Origin: Gammaproteobacteria bacterium | GTDB taxonomy: Bacteria > Pseudomonadota > Gammaproteobacteria > Pseudomonadales > Halieaceae | Direction of reading: 5' to 3' | DNA length: 64,000 bases | Assembly: GCA_024644535.1 (NCBI GenBank) | Contig: JAHEKX010000001.1 | Location: forward strand, 1 to 64,000 | Shown here: one piece after another, positions 45,845-53,744 of the stretch | How positions within the stretch are numbered: the stretch's first letter is position 1 | How the letters are laid out: each line of letters begins with the position of its first letter | Translations under genes and position numbers: made by a program | Notes under the pieces: generated by a model | Databases searched by the model: none | Told to the model about the DNA's origin: nothing | The model's input: the letters and a program-made list of their open reading frames with translations, nothing else

Positions 45845-47622
45845 GCTGCTTGCCCTGCTTTAGAAACCGAGTAAAAGTACTTTTGCATATCCCATGCCGT
45901 GGTCGGACAGCGCTCGGCGCACAAACCGCAATGCAAACAAATATCTTCATCTTTGACCATAACGCGTGCTGTCGGCAAGGCCTGAGACACATACAAGTCA
46001 GTCGTCAAATTGTGCGATGGGCCGGTTAACTTCGTACGCAATACCGCCTCATCTTCTTCATTAGTGGTGAAGGTAATGCAGTCGGTGGGGCAAATGTCGA
46101 CACAGGCATCGCATTCAATACACCGCGCCTCATCGAACACCGTTTGAACGTCGCAGTTCAAGCAACGTTCCGCTTCTTTAAAACCGGTGTCGCGATCAAA
46201 GCCAAGCTCGACTTCTACTTTCCGATCACTAAGTGCCTTGTCTAAATCGACTAGAGGCACGATATAACGGTCATCTGTCTCCACCGCGTTATCATAACTC
46301 CACTCGTGTACACCCATTTTAGTGCTGACCAAGTTTGTGTGCGGGTCAGGTCTTTGCAGTAGGTTTTTGCCCTGGCAAAACAAATCAATACTGACCGCAG
46401 CTTGGTGTCCTTGTGCTACTGCCGTTATGACATTTTCAGGACCAAAAGCGGCGTCGCCACCGAAGAAGACGTTCGGGCGGGTCGACTGAAAGCTCACTTT
46501 ATTAAGCTTCGGCATTTCCCACTGATCAAAGTCAATGCCTAGGTCGCGCTCAACCCAAGGAAAGGCATTTTCTTGTCCGATCGCCATCAGTACGGTATCC
46601 GCTTCCATAAACACCCAATCCTCACCCGTGGGTACTAGGCTACGTTTCCCGCTCTCGTCATAAACGGCTTCAACCTTCTCGAACAACATGCCTTTGAGCT
46701 TGCCGTCCTCGACCACAAACTCTTTCGGCGTGTGATTATCATAAAAGGGAATACCCTCATGCTGGGCATCTTCTTTTTCCCACGGCGAGGCCTTCATGTC
46801 CGCATACGGGCTTCGTACTACGATGCGAACGTCTTCCCCACCCAATCGTTTGGCGGTTCGACAACAATCCATCGCCGTATTGCCCCCACCCAGTACAATC
46901 ACCTTTTTAGCCACTTGTTCGGTGTGCCCAAACGCAACATTAGCTAACCAATCAATCCCCACGTGAACGGCACTACCCGCTTCTTCCAAGCCAGGTAAAT
47001 TCAATAACTTACCGCGCGGCGCACCGGTACCCACAAACACAGCGTCGTAGTCTTTTTCAAGAATCGAGGCCATGCTGGTGACTTCCGTCTCAAGAAACGT
47101 GGTCACGCCCATGTCTAAAATAACGTTGACCTCTTCGTTCAGAACTGTCTCAGGTAACCGAAACGACGGAATTTGACTGCGCATCATGCCACCAGCAGCG
47201 CGCTGATTGTCGTAAATATCGATGCTATACCCCAAGGGCATCAAATCACGTGCGACCGTCAAAGAAGCCGGCCCTCCGCCGATACACGCAATACGCTTGC
47301 CATTTTTCTGAGTTGGGATTTCAGGCAAGAGATCGGCAATCGATTCCTTATTGTCAGCCGCGACCCGTTTTAGACGACAAATGGCCACTGGCTCTTCATC
47401 GACTCGACCACGACGACACGCGGGCTCACAGGGCCTGTCACAGGTTCGCCCCAAAACACCCGGAAACACATTAGATTCCCAGTTAATCATATAGGCTTCT
47501 GTGTAGCGTTGTTGGGCAATTAAACGAATGTACTCGGGCACAGGAGTGTGCGCTGGGCACGCGTATTGGCAGTCCACAACTTTGTGGAAATATTCGGGGT
47601 TGCTTACATCTGTAGGATTCAC
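45841..47622 (-). CDS. GltD-like FAD/NAD(P) oxidoreductase with C-terminal ferredoxin domain
   Basis: The 593-residue product starts with a cysteine-rich domain (CQYACPAHTPVPEY and TCDRPCEPACRRG) that binds Fe-S, as in glutamate synthase small subunits, continues with FAD (CIGGGPASLTVA) and NAD(P) (VLGGGNTAMDCC) sites, and ends with two [4Fe-4S] ferredoxin motifs (CIECDACVDICPTDC and CLHCGLCAERCPTT). It would connect ferredoxin of the 2-oxoacid oxidoreductase to NAD(P)H, like NfnB. It is the first gene of the operon. Confidence 0.9.
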   Translation of the reverse strand: MNPTDVSNPEYFHKVVDCQYACPAHTPVPEYIRLIAQQRYTEAYMINWESNVFPGVLGRTCDRPCEPACRRGRVDEEPVAICRLKRVAADNKESIADLLPEIPTQKNGKRIACIGGGPASLTVARDLMPLGYSIDIYDNQRAAGGMMRSQIPSFRLPETVLNEEVNVILDMGVTTFLETEVTSMASILEKDYDAVFVGTGAPRGKLLNLPGLEEAGSAVHVGIDWLANVAFGHTEQVAKKVIVLGGGNTAMDCCRTAKRLGGEDVRIVVRSPYADMKASPWEKEDAQHEGIPFYDNHTPKEFVVEDGKLKGMLFEKVEAVYDESGKRSLVPTGEDWVFMEADTVLMAIGQENAFPWVERDLGIDFDQWEMPKLNKVSFQSTRPNVFFGGDAAFGPENVITAVAQGHQAAVSIDLFCQGKNLLQRPDPHTNLVSTKMGVHEWSYDNAVETDDRYIVPLVDLDKALSDRKVEVELGFDRDTGFKEAERCLNCDVQTVFDEARCIECDACVDICPTDCITFTTNEEDEAVLRTKLTGPSHNLTTDLYVSQALPTARVMVKDEDICLHCGLCAERCPTTAWDMQKYFYSVSKAGQAA

Positions 47623-47709
47623 TTCGCTACCTGTAGGTTGGGGGCGATATTTACTCTAATTATGAGGGGACGAATCGCCATCGGTACCCCCGTATTTTTA
47701 ACGTCGCAT

Positions 47710-47724
47710 TGTGACATATTCACA
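47710..47724. promoter_or_regulatory. Odd-spaced dyad between the oxidoreductase operon and selO
   Basis: TGTGA and TCACA flank a five-base CATAT. The half-sites are those of CRP/Vfr, but the usual spacing is six. It sits in the 200-base divergent gap and could be an operator, without further support. Confidence 0.25.
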
Positions 47725-47879
47725 CATCTGTTTTACAGCCCTTTTTGATCGCTTTTTGTGCAACGTTTGGACTAGACATAAACTAAAAAAACCAATGGTT
47801 CATATTAGAAAAAACGAATTATGTGTGCGAAGTTTCGCCTGATATGCTTACGCCGTTATCAGATTCACCGGAAAAGCTA

Positions 47880-49319
47880 ATGAAGCTATCGCATACCTAC
47901 CTGACACAGCCCCACCAACTGTATAAAGAATGCAAGCCAACCTCGGTCGCAAACCCTGGGCTACTGGGCTATAACAGCCAGCTCGGTCAGGAGCTAGATA
48001 TTTCAGAATCTTGGGCAAGATCAAGCACTGGGCTAGAGTTTTTCGCTGGCAATTCAATGCTCGAGGACTACACTAGCGTCGCGACCGTATACGCTGGTTT
48101 CCAGTTTGGCCAATACAATCCCCAACTCGGTGACGGACGCGCATTGCTTCTTGGCGAAACCCAAGACAGCGAAGGCCAAGTGCAAGAATTACAGCTAAAA
48201 GGTGCGGGGCCCACACCCTACTCTCGCGGAGGCGACGGCCGTTCCGCACTGGGCCCCGTGATTCGTGAATACCTTGTCAGCGAGGCCATGCACGCATTAG
48301 GTGTGCCCACCACTCGCGCTTTGATGGCTTTGCGCACCGGAGACACAGTTGTAAGAGATAGACTGCAACCCGGGGGTATATTGGTGAGAGTCGCCCCCAG
48401 TCACATCCGGTTTGGCTCGTTCCAATTTGCCGCGGCACGGCAAGATGAGGAGGCGCTGAAGGCCCTATTAGACCTAACCTTCACAAGACACTACCCACAC
48501 ATTGAAGCGGCGTTTAAAACACCGCAAGACCTGCTTGGACTCGTTATCGAGCGCACCGCACTGCTGGTTGCCCAATGGATGTCGCTTGGATTCATTCACG
48601 GTGTTATGAATACCGACAATATGTCTATCGGAGGATTGACTCTAGATTACGGACCGTGCGCGTTTCAAGATGATTTTTCGTGGCAACGAGTGTTTTCTTC
48701 GATTGATACAGGCGGGCGTTACCGTTACGCACAGCAGCCTAACATTGCCCTGTGGAACCTTGCGCGTCTGGCTGAGGCATTACTGCCCATTTGGCCGGGA
48801 AAAGAAGATCAAAAAATCGTCGAGGCCGAGGCCTTACTGCACACGTTTGCGCCGACTTTTGAAGCGCACCGAAGCGCACTCTTTGCCGCTAAGCTAGGTC
48901 TAGACAACAGCCAAAGCGGGTATCAAAACACTATCGAGCCTGTCTTAAACTTTTTGGAAGAGCATTCGTTAGATTTCACTCTAAGCTTCGCTCTCATTGA
49001 AGCCTCTTCCAAGTGTGATATGAAGCGTTTGAATTTGATTCGAGCCGCCCTGCCAGAACATGCAAAACTCGAAAAGTTTTGGAGTACAGGGTCTTACGAG
49101 CAGGGACATTGGCAAAAAGATGTGATCAACCCACTCATCATTCCAAGAAACCACCAAATCGAAGCGGCTATTACAAGCTCAGAGCAAGGGAACGACAGCA
49201 AGGCTTCGACGCTATTTGCGCTTTACACCTCAACTCCATTAGTAGAAACACTTACAGCGGAAGATATTCGAGGACCCGAGCCCAAAGAATGGCTTGAGCG
49301 TACGTTCTGCGGCACCTAG
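47880..49319 (+). CDS. selO: Protein adenylyltransferase SelO
   Basis: SelO is a pseudokinase that transfers AMP from ATP to protein hydroxyls in redox stress. The 479-residue product has QYNPQLGDGRALLLGE, the lysine/arginine set LQLKGAGPTPYSRGGDGR, the metal site MNTDNMSI and LDYGPCAFQDDF, and the C-terminal TFCGT, where Cys replaces the selenocysteine of eukaryotes. The ATG at 47880 places LSHTYLTQP at the usual N-terminus; open frame extends to 47823. It overlaps the converging DUF3429 gene by four bases. Confidence 0.94.
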   Translation: MKLSHTYLTQPHQLYKECKPTSVANPGLLGYNSQLGQELDISESWARSSTGLEFFAGNSMLEDYTSVATVYAGFQFGQYNPQLGDGRALLLGETQDSEGQVQELQLKGAGPTPYSRGGDGRSALGPVIREYLVSEAMHALGVPTTRALMALRTGDTVVRDRLQPGGILVRVAPSHIRFGSFQFAAARQDEEALKALLDLTFTRHYPHIEAAFKTPQDLLGLVIERTALLVAQWMSLGFIHGVMNTDNMSIGGLTLDYGPCAFQDDFSWQRVFSSIDTGGRYRYAQQPNIALWNLARLAEALLPIWPGKEDQKIVEAEALLHTFAPTFEAHRSALFAAKLGLDNSQSGYQNTIEPVLNFLEEHSLDFTLSFALIEASSKCDMKRLNLIRAALPEHAKLEKFWSTGSYEQGHWQKDVINPLIIPRNHQIEAAITSSEQGNDSKASTLFALYTSTPLVETLTAEDIRGPEPKEWLERTFCGT

Positions 49320-49744
49320 GCCTGAGAGCTAAGTGCCGCCGCCATCAGGCCATGCAACACCATCACAACGCCCGTCAGCCAAGCCCGCATGCGGCGGTAC
49401 TCAGGCTCCTGCTCTAGCACTCGACGCTCGTAGCCCAAAAACACCAAATAGGCTAAAGCTAGCAATATTAAAGCCCAAAAAGGGTTAGCCGTTAGCATCG
49501 CTAGCACAGCAAAAACCACAATCCCGTTACTTATAAGCAGTTGAATAGCCCCTTCACTGGGCCGAGCAGCCTGGGCCCAACCCCACGTGGTGCCCGCCAA
49601 AAAAGAAATAATAGCGAGCGAGTAAAGCAAAAATGCATGTTGCCCAAGCGCTTTTGGGTAATCTTCTAGGTAGGTAAACGCCAACAGTCCTGCAGCAAAG
49701 GGAATAAGCCCCGCGCCACCCAACAACCAACTTACTCGCGGCAC
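49316..49744 (-). CDS. DUF3429 membrane protein
   Basis: The 142-residue product has four to five hydrophobic helices and the DUF3429 features GAGLIPF at the start and FLAGTTWGWA. The function is unknown. It starts with GTG at 49744 that shares a base with the stop of the DUF3833 gene, so the two are coupled. Confidence 0.82.
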   Translation of the reverse strand: MPRVSWLLGGAGLIPFAAGLLAFTYLEDYPKALGQHAFLLYSLAIISFLAGTTWGWAQAARPSEGAIQLLISNGIVVFAVLAMLTANPFWALILLALAYLVFLGYERRVLEQEPEYRRMRAWLTGVVMVLHGLMAAALSSQA

Positions 49745-50271
49745 TACCTAGGGTCCTTGCGAATAACCAAGGTAAGCTCGCCAACTTTAATACCGAACTT
49801 ACGTAAAGCCGATTCGTTCAGTAGAGTCGCCTCGTCAATCAGGTACATTCGGTCATCAACGGTCAAATCTAAGGTACCTTCGCCGTAAGGTATTCGCAAC
49901 ACGTACTCCAAAAACAGACTATTACCCGCAAACTGTAATTGCGCCGGACCCACTACATCACCTGCGGTCCCAATATAGGACCCTGAGCCGTCTGGCGTTA
50001 GGGTCCAGACTCGGCGCTGTTTTTCACCATCATCAAACGTAAAATATTCATCGAGGGTGCCTACGCCGTTGTCGCTCCAGTAAGCATCGATATTGGCTAC
50101 AAACCGGCGGGTAACCTCGCCTTTAAAATTTTTAAGCATGCCATGCGCGACCAAACGACCATTGAAAAATTCCTTGGCCACAAAAACAGGTTGATTATTC
50201 GCGTACTGATTCACACCAACGCTGCTGCAGGCTGACAACAACATGGCTAACAAAACAGGTAAAGTTTTCAT
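49744..50271 (-). CDS. DUF3833 family lipoprotein
   Basis: The 175-residue product starts with a lipoprotein signal (MKTLPVLLAMLLSAC; acylated Cys15), so it is attached to a membrane facing the periplasm. The rest is a beta-rich domain of the DUF3833 type with FFNGRLVAHGM and DRMYLIDE. Relatives lie near ChrR/RpoE photo-oxidative stress genes, but their function is unknown. The ATG at 50271 fits the lipobox; longer frames to 50370 run through the terminator region. Confidence 0.85.
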   Translation of the reverse strand: MKTLPVLLAMLLSACSSVGVNQYANNQPVFVAKEFFNGRLVAHGMLKNFKGEVTRRFVANIDAYWSDNGVGTLDEYFTFDDGEKQRRVWTLTPDGSGSYIGTAGDVVGPAQLQFAGNSLFLEYVLRIPYGEGTLDLTVDDRMYLIDEATLLNESALRKFGIKVGELTLVIRKDPR

Positions 50272-50285
50272 GCGGAACTCCTTAC

Positions 50286-50311
50286 AAAAAAAACCCCGGC
50301 ATCGCCGGGGT
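50286..50311 (-). terminator. Terminator after the flavin reductase gene
   Basis: On the minus strand the hairpin ACCCCGGC-GAT-GCCGGGGT is followed by eight T. It separates the SDR-flavin reductase genes upstream from the DUF3833-DUF3429 pair downstream, which therefore probably needs its own promoter or read-through. Confidence 0.88.
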
Positions 50312-50315
50312 ACAA

Positions 50316-50355
50316 AGCCATCTCTCAAAAAAGGGGGGGGGTGGATGAGATGGCT
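50316..50355. repeat. 9-bp inverted repeat with a G9 loop tract
   Basis: AGCCATCTC (50316-50324) and GAGATGGCT (50347-50355) are perfect inverted repeats separated by 22 bases that contain nine consecutive G (50333-50341). It sits just upstream of the terminator at 50286-50311, in the gap between the flavin reductase and DUF3833 genes. Confidence 0.6.
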
Positions 50356-50417
50356 GTAGGGAACTTGCACTTGTTACGCCGCCGATATTTTAGTGGATCA
50401 CTACCCCAATAATTTTT

Positions 50418-51038
50418 TTACTTCGGTTTAGCGTAAGGTAATTTCTCGATCAACTCGGCGTGGTAATAACGATCCAGGCCAGACAGAGCCACCACCCCGG
50501 CTTTTTCCAAATCCAGGTCGCCGTTCTCGCTGACCAAGGAATCACCTACAAACAAATGAACGACTTCGCCGATAATAAAATGCGTACCGTTAAGCTCTAA
50601 GGGTATTTCTTGCCGCAATTCAAGTCCGATCTTGATCGGCGCCTCTGCGACAAATGGTGCCGCAAAATTAGCAAGTCGCTGCGGAGTTAAGCCGACCGCA
50701 TCAAACTCTGAAACCTCATCTGGATAGCGCGCGGCCGTTTGATGCGCAGCCTTGTAAAAATCGCGGGCGACGTGATTAATCGTATAGCAACCGTTGCTGC
50801 GAATATTGCGCAGCGTGTGGCGGTCGACGCTGTCGGGGCGTATGACCAGGCCGAGTAAAGGTGGCGCTGCACCTAAGTGCACAACCGAGCTCATAATCGC
50901 CAAATTTTCACCCGAGGCCGCATCATCAGTACCAATTAAATTTGCGGGCTTATAGCCGCTGATACTGTTCACCAAAGATGCTCTGAACCCTTTCTCCCAC
51001 CTTGTAATTGCCACACCATCGTACCACTGCCCTACCAC
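50418..51038 (-). CDS. Flavin reductase-like FMN-binding protein
   Basis: The 206-residue product has the flavin reductase split-barrel pattern: SISGYKPANLIGT, SSVVHLGAAPPLLG, and CYTINHVARDF. It would bind FMN and may be an NAD(P)H:flavin oxidoreductase, though such proteins often lack a known partner. The start is GTG at 51038, overlapping the SDR stop by seven bases. Confidence 0.85.
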   Translation of the reverse strand: MVGQWYDGVAITRWEKGFRASLVNSISGYKPANLIGTDDAASGENLAIMSSVVHLGAAPPLLGLVIRPDSVDRHTLRNIRSNGCYTINHVARDFYKAAHQTAARYPDEVSEFDAVGLTPQRLANFAAPFVAEAPIKIGLELRQEIPLELNGTHFIIGEVVHLFVGDSLVSENGDLDLEKAGVVALSGLDRYYHAELIEKLPYAKPK

Positions 51039-51742
51039 GCTATATCACTCCCGTCCCAAGCTTTGAAAGAACCACTGTCGTCGGTCTCTAATTGTTTAAT
51101 GACATCCAGCAAGTACTTGCCGGCTTGCGCGCTGCTGAATAATTTGCCCTCGGGTACCGAGGCCTGAAATGGTGTCGATAACTGTGAATCGACTGTGCCC
51201 GGATGATACGCAATAATGCTACTTAGCGGGCGGGTACGTCGCCATTCAACGCTGATGGTACGGACAGCCATATTCAAGGCTGCCTTGGACACGCGATAAC
51301 TTAACCAACCGCCCGCCCTATTATCACCAATAGAGCCTACCCGCGCGGATAGGGCCACCAATGCAACCGCTTGCTTGCGCGAAAAGCTCCGTTCAATTGC
51401 CTGCGCAAGAACAATGGTCGAATACGTATTGACTTCAATCGAATGAAGTAGCGCGTCTTTATTGACATCTGCCAGGCGCTTTTCTGGTCTAAACTCATCG
51501 CCGTGCAAAAACCCAATGGTGTTAATAACGCAACAGGGGTTGCATACGCCCGCAAAGATATCGGCTAGCGTTTCGGGACAATTCACATCCCCTTGCTTGA
51601 ATTGCACTCGCGGGTCAGCGTGCTCATGTATTGACCGGGACAATACAACGACCCTTTCGACTTCGGTTCGTTGCAAAACGCGATCCAACACGCCCGAGCC
51701 AATTCCTCCGTAACCGACGATCACGTAGTGTCTAAAGTCCAT
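51032..51742 (-). CDS. Short-chain dehydrogenase (SDR)
   Basis: The 236-residue product has the nucleotide loop GYGGIGSGV near the N-terminus and the catalytic YRVSK with upstream serine (ALSARVGS). It resembles CsgA/C-factor-type SDRs found next to photolyase and ChrR genes. The ATG at 51742 lies after the DCC gene stop by one base; the frame open to 51898 would add an unrelated tail within that gene. Confidence 0.86.
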   Translation of the reverse strand: MDFRHYVIVGYGGIGSGVLDRVLQRTEVERVVVLSRSIHEHADPRVQFKQGDVNCPETLADIFAGVCNPCCVINTIGFLHGDEFRPEKRLADVNKDALLHSIEVNTYSTIVLAQAIERSFSRKQAVALVALSARVGSIGDNRAGGWLSYRVSKAALNMAVRTISVEWRRTRPLSSIIAYHPGTVDSQLSTPFQASVPEGKLFSSAQAGKYLLDVIKQLETDDSGSFKAWDGSDIAW

Positions 51743-51743
51743 A

Positions 51744-52100
51744 CTAACGCTCGCAACCCAAGTCGGCCGAACAGCCGTAAAGTTTTTCGTAACGACGCTT
51801 GGCCCATCGCGCATACACGCTTTTTGCAAGTGGCGCGATAATGCGCCACTGCAAGGGGCGAAGTATCCAACCGAGCGAGGTATAGGACCACGCCGCAACC
51901 GACGCCTCTACTCCCAATAAATAGTTACCCGGTGCTATTTCCAAGTGTAATACCTGCAACCGCGCGGCTTTTTCGTCATCGCTTAACTCGGCTGCGTGAA
52001 TATCCAAAAGTTGCAATGAATCTGACTTCCAACGCCGTAATACGCGCATCTCTTTTGCGCACAAAGGGCATAAACCGTCGTAATACAGTACCGCTGACAT
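51744..52100 (-). CDS. DCC family thiol-disulfide oxidoreductase (DUF393)
   Basis: The 118-residue product begins YYDGLCPLC, the DxxCxxC motif that names the family, and ends with a conserved basic helix (YARWAKRRYEKLYG). It is a predicted thioredoxin-like thiol oxidoreductase without a defined partner. It is the first gene of the SDR-flavin reductase unit and is divergent from the P450 gene. Confidence 0.88.
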   Translation of the reverse strand: MSAVLYYDGLCPLCAKEMRVLRRWKSDSLQLLDIHAAELSDDEKAARLQVLHLEIAPGNYLLGVEASVAAWSYTSLGWILRPLQWRIIAPLAKSVYARWAKRRYEKLYGCSADLGCER

Positions 52101-52227
52101 ACTTCCTCCATTTGTGACTCTATACGCACGATTGGCGCAAACAGACCTATAAATGACCTGTTACTGGGTTTAGACTCGATCGATAAATGTTAACAATAAA
52201 GAACATTGCCTACGGTTGGAGGTAACA

Positions 52228-53496
52228 ATGGCTGAAAGAAAATTTGAAGATATCAACAATTTCCCGCGTGAGGCGGTCTCGACTGACCCTTTCACGATTC
52301 CAATCAACGAAGTTGACCCGGCCAACCCTTTTTTGTTCGAGGCAGGTAAAGAATTACCTTGGTTCGCAAGACTCAGAGCAGATGACCCGGTTCACTTCAC
52401 ACCAGACTCCAACTTCGGACCCTACTGGTCGGTCACTCGCTATGAGGACATAATGGCGGTGGACTTGGCGCATGATGTTTTTTCATCAGAACCTATGATC
52501 ACCATAGGCGAGCCTCTTGAAGACTTCGACCTGCCCATGTTTATCGCAATGGACCGACCTAAACATGACCATCAGCGCAGGGAAGTCGCACCCGTTGTTG
52601 GACCTGCTAACTTACCGAACTTCGAAAAGCTGATTCGCGAACGCACGCAATCTGTGCTGGACGAGCTCCCTACTGGCGAAGAGTTTGACTGGGTCGACAA
52701 AGTCTCCGTTGAGTTAACAACTCGGATGTTAGCGACCTTATTTGATTTCCCCTACGAAGAACGCGCCCGATTAAAACGCTGGTCTGACGTAGCAACAGCC
52801 ACCCCTGGAACAGGCATTATCGAGAGCGAAGACCAGCGTAAAGCGGAGCTGCTGGAATGCGCTACACGGTTTATCGAACTGTGGAACGAGCGCATCAACC
52901 AACCACCCAAGTTTGATTTTGTGTCTATGCTAGCACACGGCGAGAGCACCAAGAACATGGATATGATGGAGTACTTGGGCAACCTTATCCTTTTAATTGT
53001 GGGCGGCAACGATACCACCCGCAACACCATGTCCGCGAGCGTACTGGCCATGCATCAAAACCCAGATCAGTTCGCCCAAGTTAAAGCCGATCAGGGTTTA
53101 ATTGAGAGTATGGTTAGCGAAACGATCCGCTGGCAAACGCCACTTGCGCATATGCGGCGAGTTGCAAAAATGGACACCGTATTGGGGGGCAAAAGCATCA
53201 AAGCGGGTGATAAAGTCGTGATGTGGTATATTTCTGGCAACCGCGATGAAAGCGTATTCCCTAATGCCGATCAGTTTGATTTAAACCGCGACAATCTTCG
53301 CCGCCATTTAGCCTTTGGATTTGGAATCCACCGCTGTATGGGGAATCGCTTAGCTGAAATGCAGCTTAAAATTCTTTGGGAAGAAATCCTCGCTCGGTTT
53401 GAGCGCATTGAGGTTGTCGGCGAGGCGACGCGCGGCCTCAGTGTCTTTGTACGAGGAATCACTGAGTTACCCGTGGTGCTGCACAAGAAAGCCTAA
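52228..53496 (+). CDS. Cytochrome P450, CYP153-like
   Basis: The 422-residue soluble P450 has an I-helix GGNDTTRN, the ExxR in SETIRW, and the heme loop FGFGIHRCMGNRLAE with Cys near residue 367. These match CYP153 alkane/fatty-acid terminal hydroxylases more than camphor-type P450s. No ferredoxin or ferredoxin reductase gene lies beside it. The ATG at 52228 follows a good GGAGG (52218-52222). Confidence 0.93.
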   Translation: MAERKFEDINNFPREAVSTDPFTIPINEVDPANPFLFEAGKELPWFARLRADDPVHFTPDSNFGPYWSVTRYEDIMAVDLAHDVFSSEPMITIGEPLEDFDLPMFIAMDRPKHDHQRREVAPVVGPANLPNFEKLIRERTQSVLDELPTGEEFDWVDKVSVELTTRMLATLFDFPYEERARLKRWSDVATATPGTGIIESEDQRKAELLECATRFIELWNERINQPPKFDFVSMLAHGESTKNMDMMEYLGNLILLIVGGNDTTRNTMSASVLAMHQNPDQFAQVKADQGLIESMVSETIRWQTPLAHMRRVAKMDTVLGGKSIKAGDKVVMWYISGNRDESVFPNADQFDLNRDNLRRHLAFGFGIHRCMGNRLAEMQLKILWEEILARFERIEVVGEATRGLSVFVRGITELPVVLHKKA

Positions 53497-53701
53497 GCGC
53501 TCTGCAAGCCACTGCATTGCGGTGGCCTACCCTTTCATACCTTTCATCGTGAAATAAGAGAACCCCACGTAAGAACCTTTTATCACCAAAATTAGAGCAC
53601 TTAGGTTGGCAAGGTTTTTAAATTAGGTCAGCAGGCCCACCCTTCTCTGAGGCCGACCATCGCACACTCCTGCAACGATGTGAGCGCCAGAAACACCGCG
53701 C

Positions 53702-53727
53702 AAAAAAAAAGCCCGCCGAAGCGGGCT
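53702..53727 (-). terminator. Terminator after the TonB-dependent receptor gene
   Basis: On the minus strand AGCCCGC-TTCG-GCGGGCT is followed by nine T. It lies 18 bases after the receptor stop and ends the long minus-strand operon from the right edge of the window. Confidence 0.93.
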
Positions 53728-53744
53728 GATACTAAGTTTCTAGC

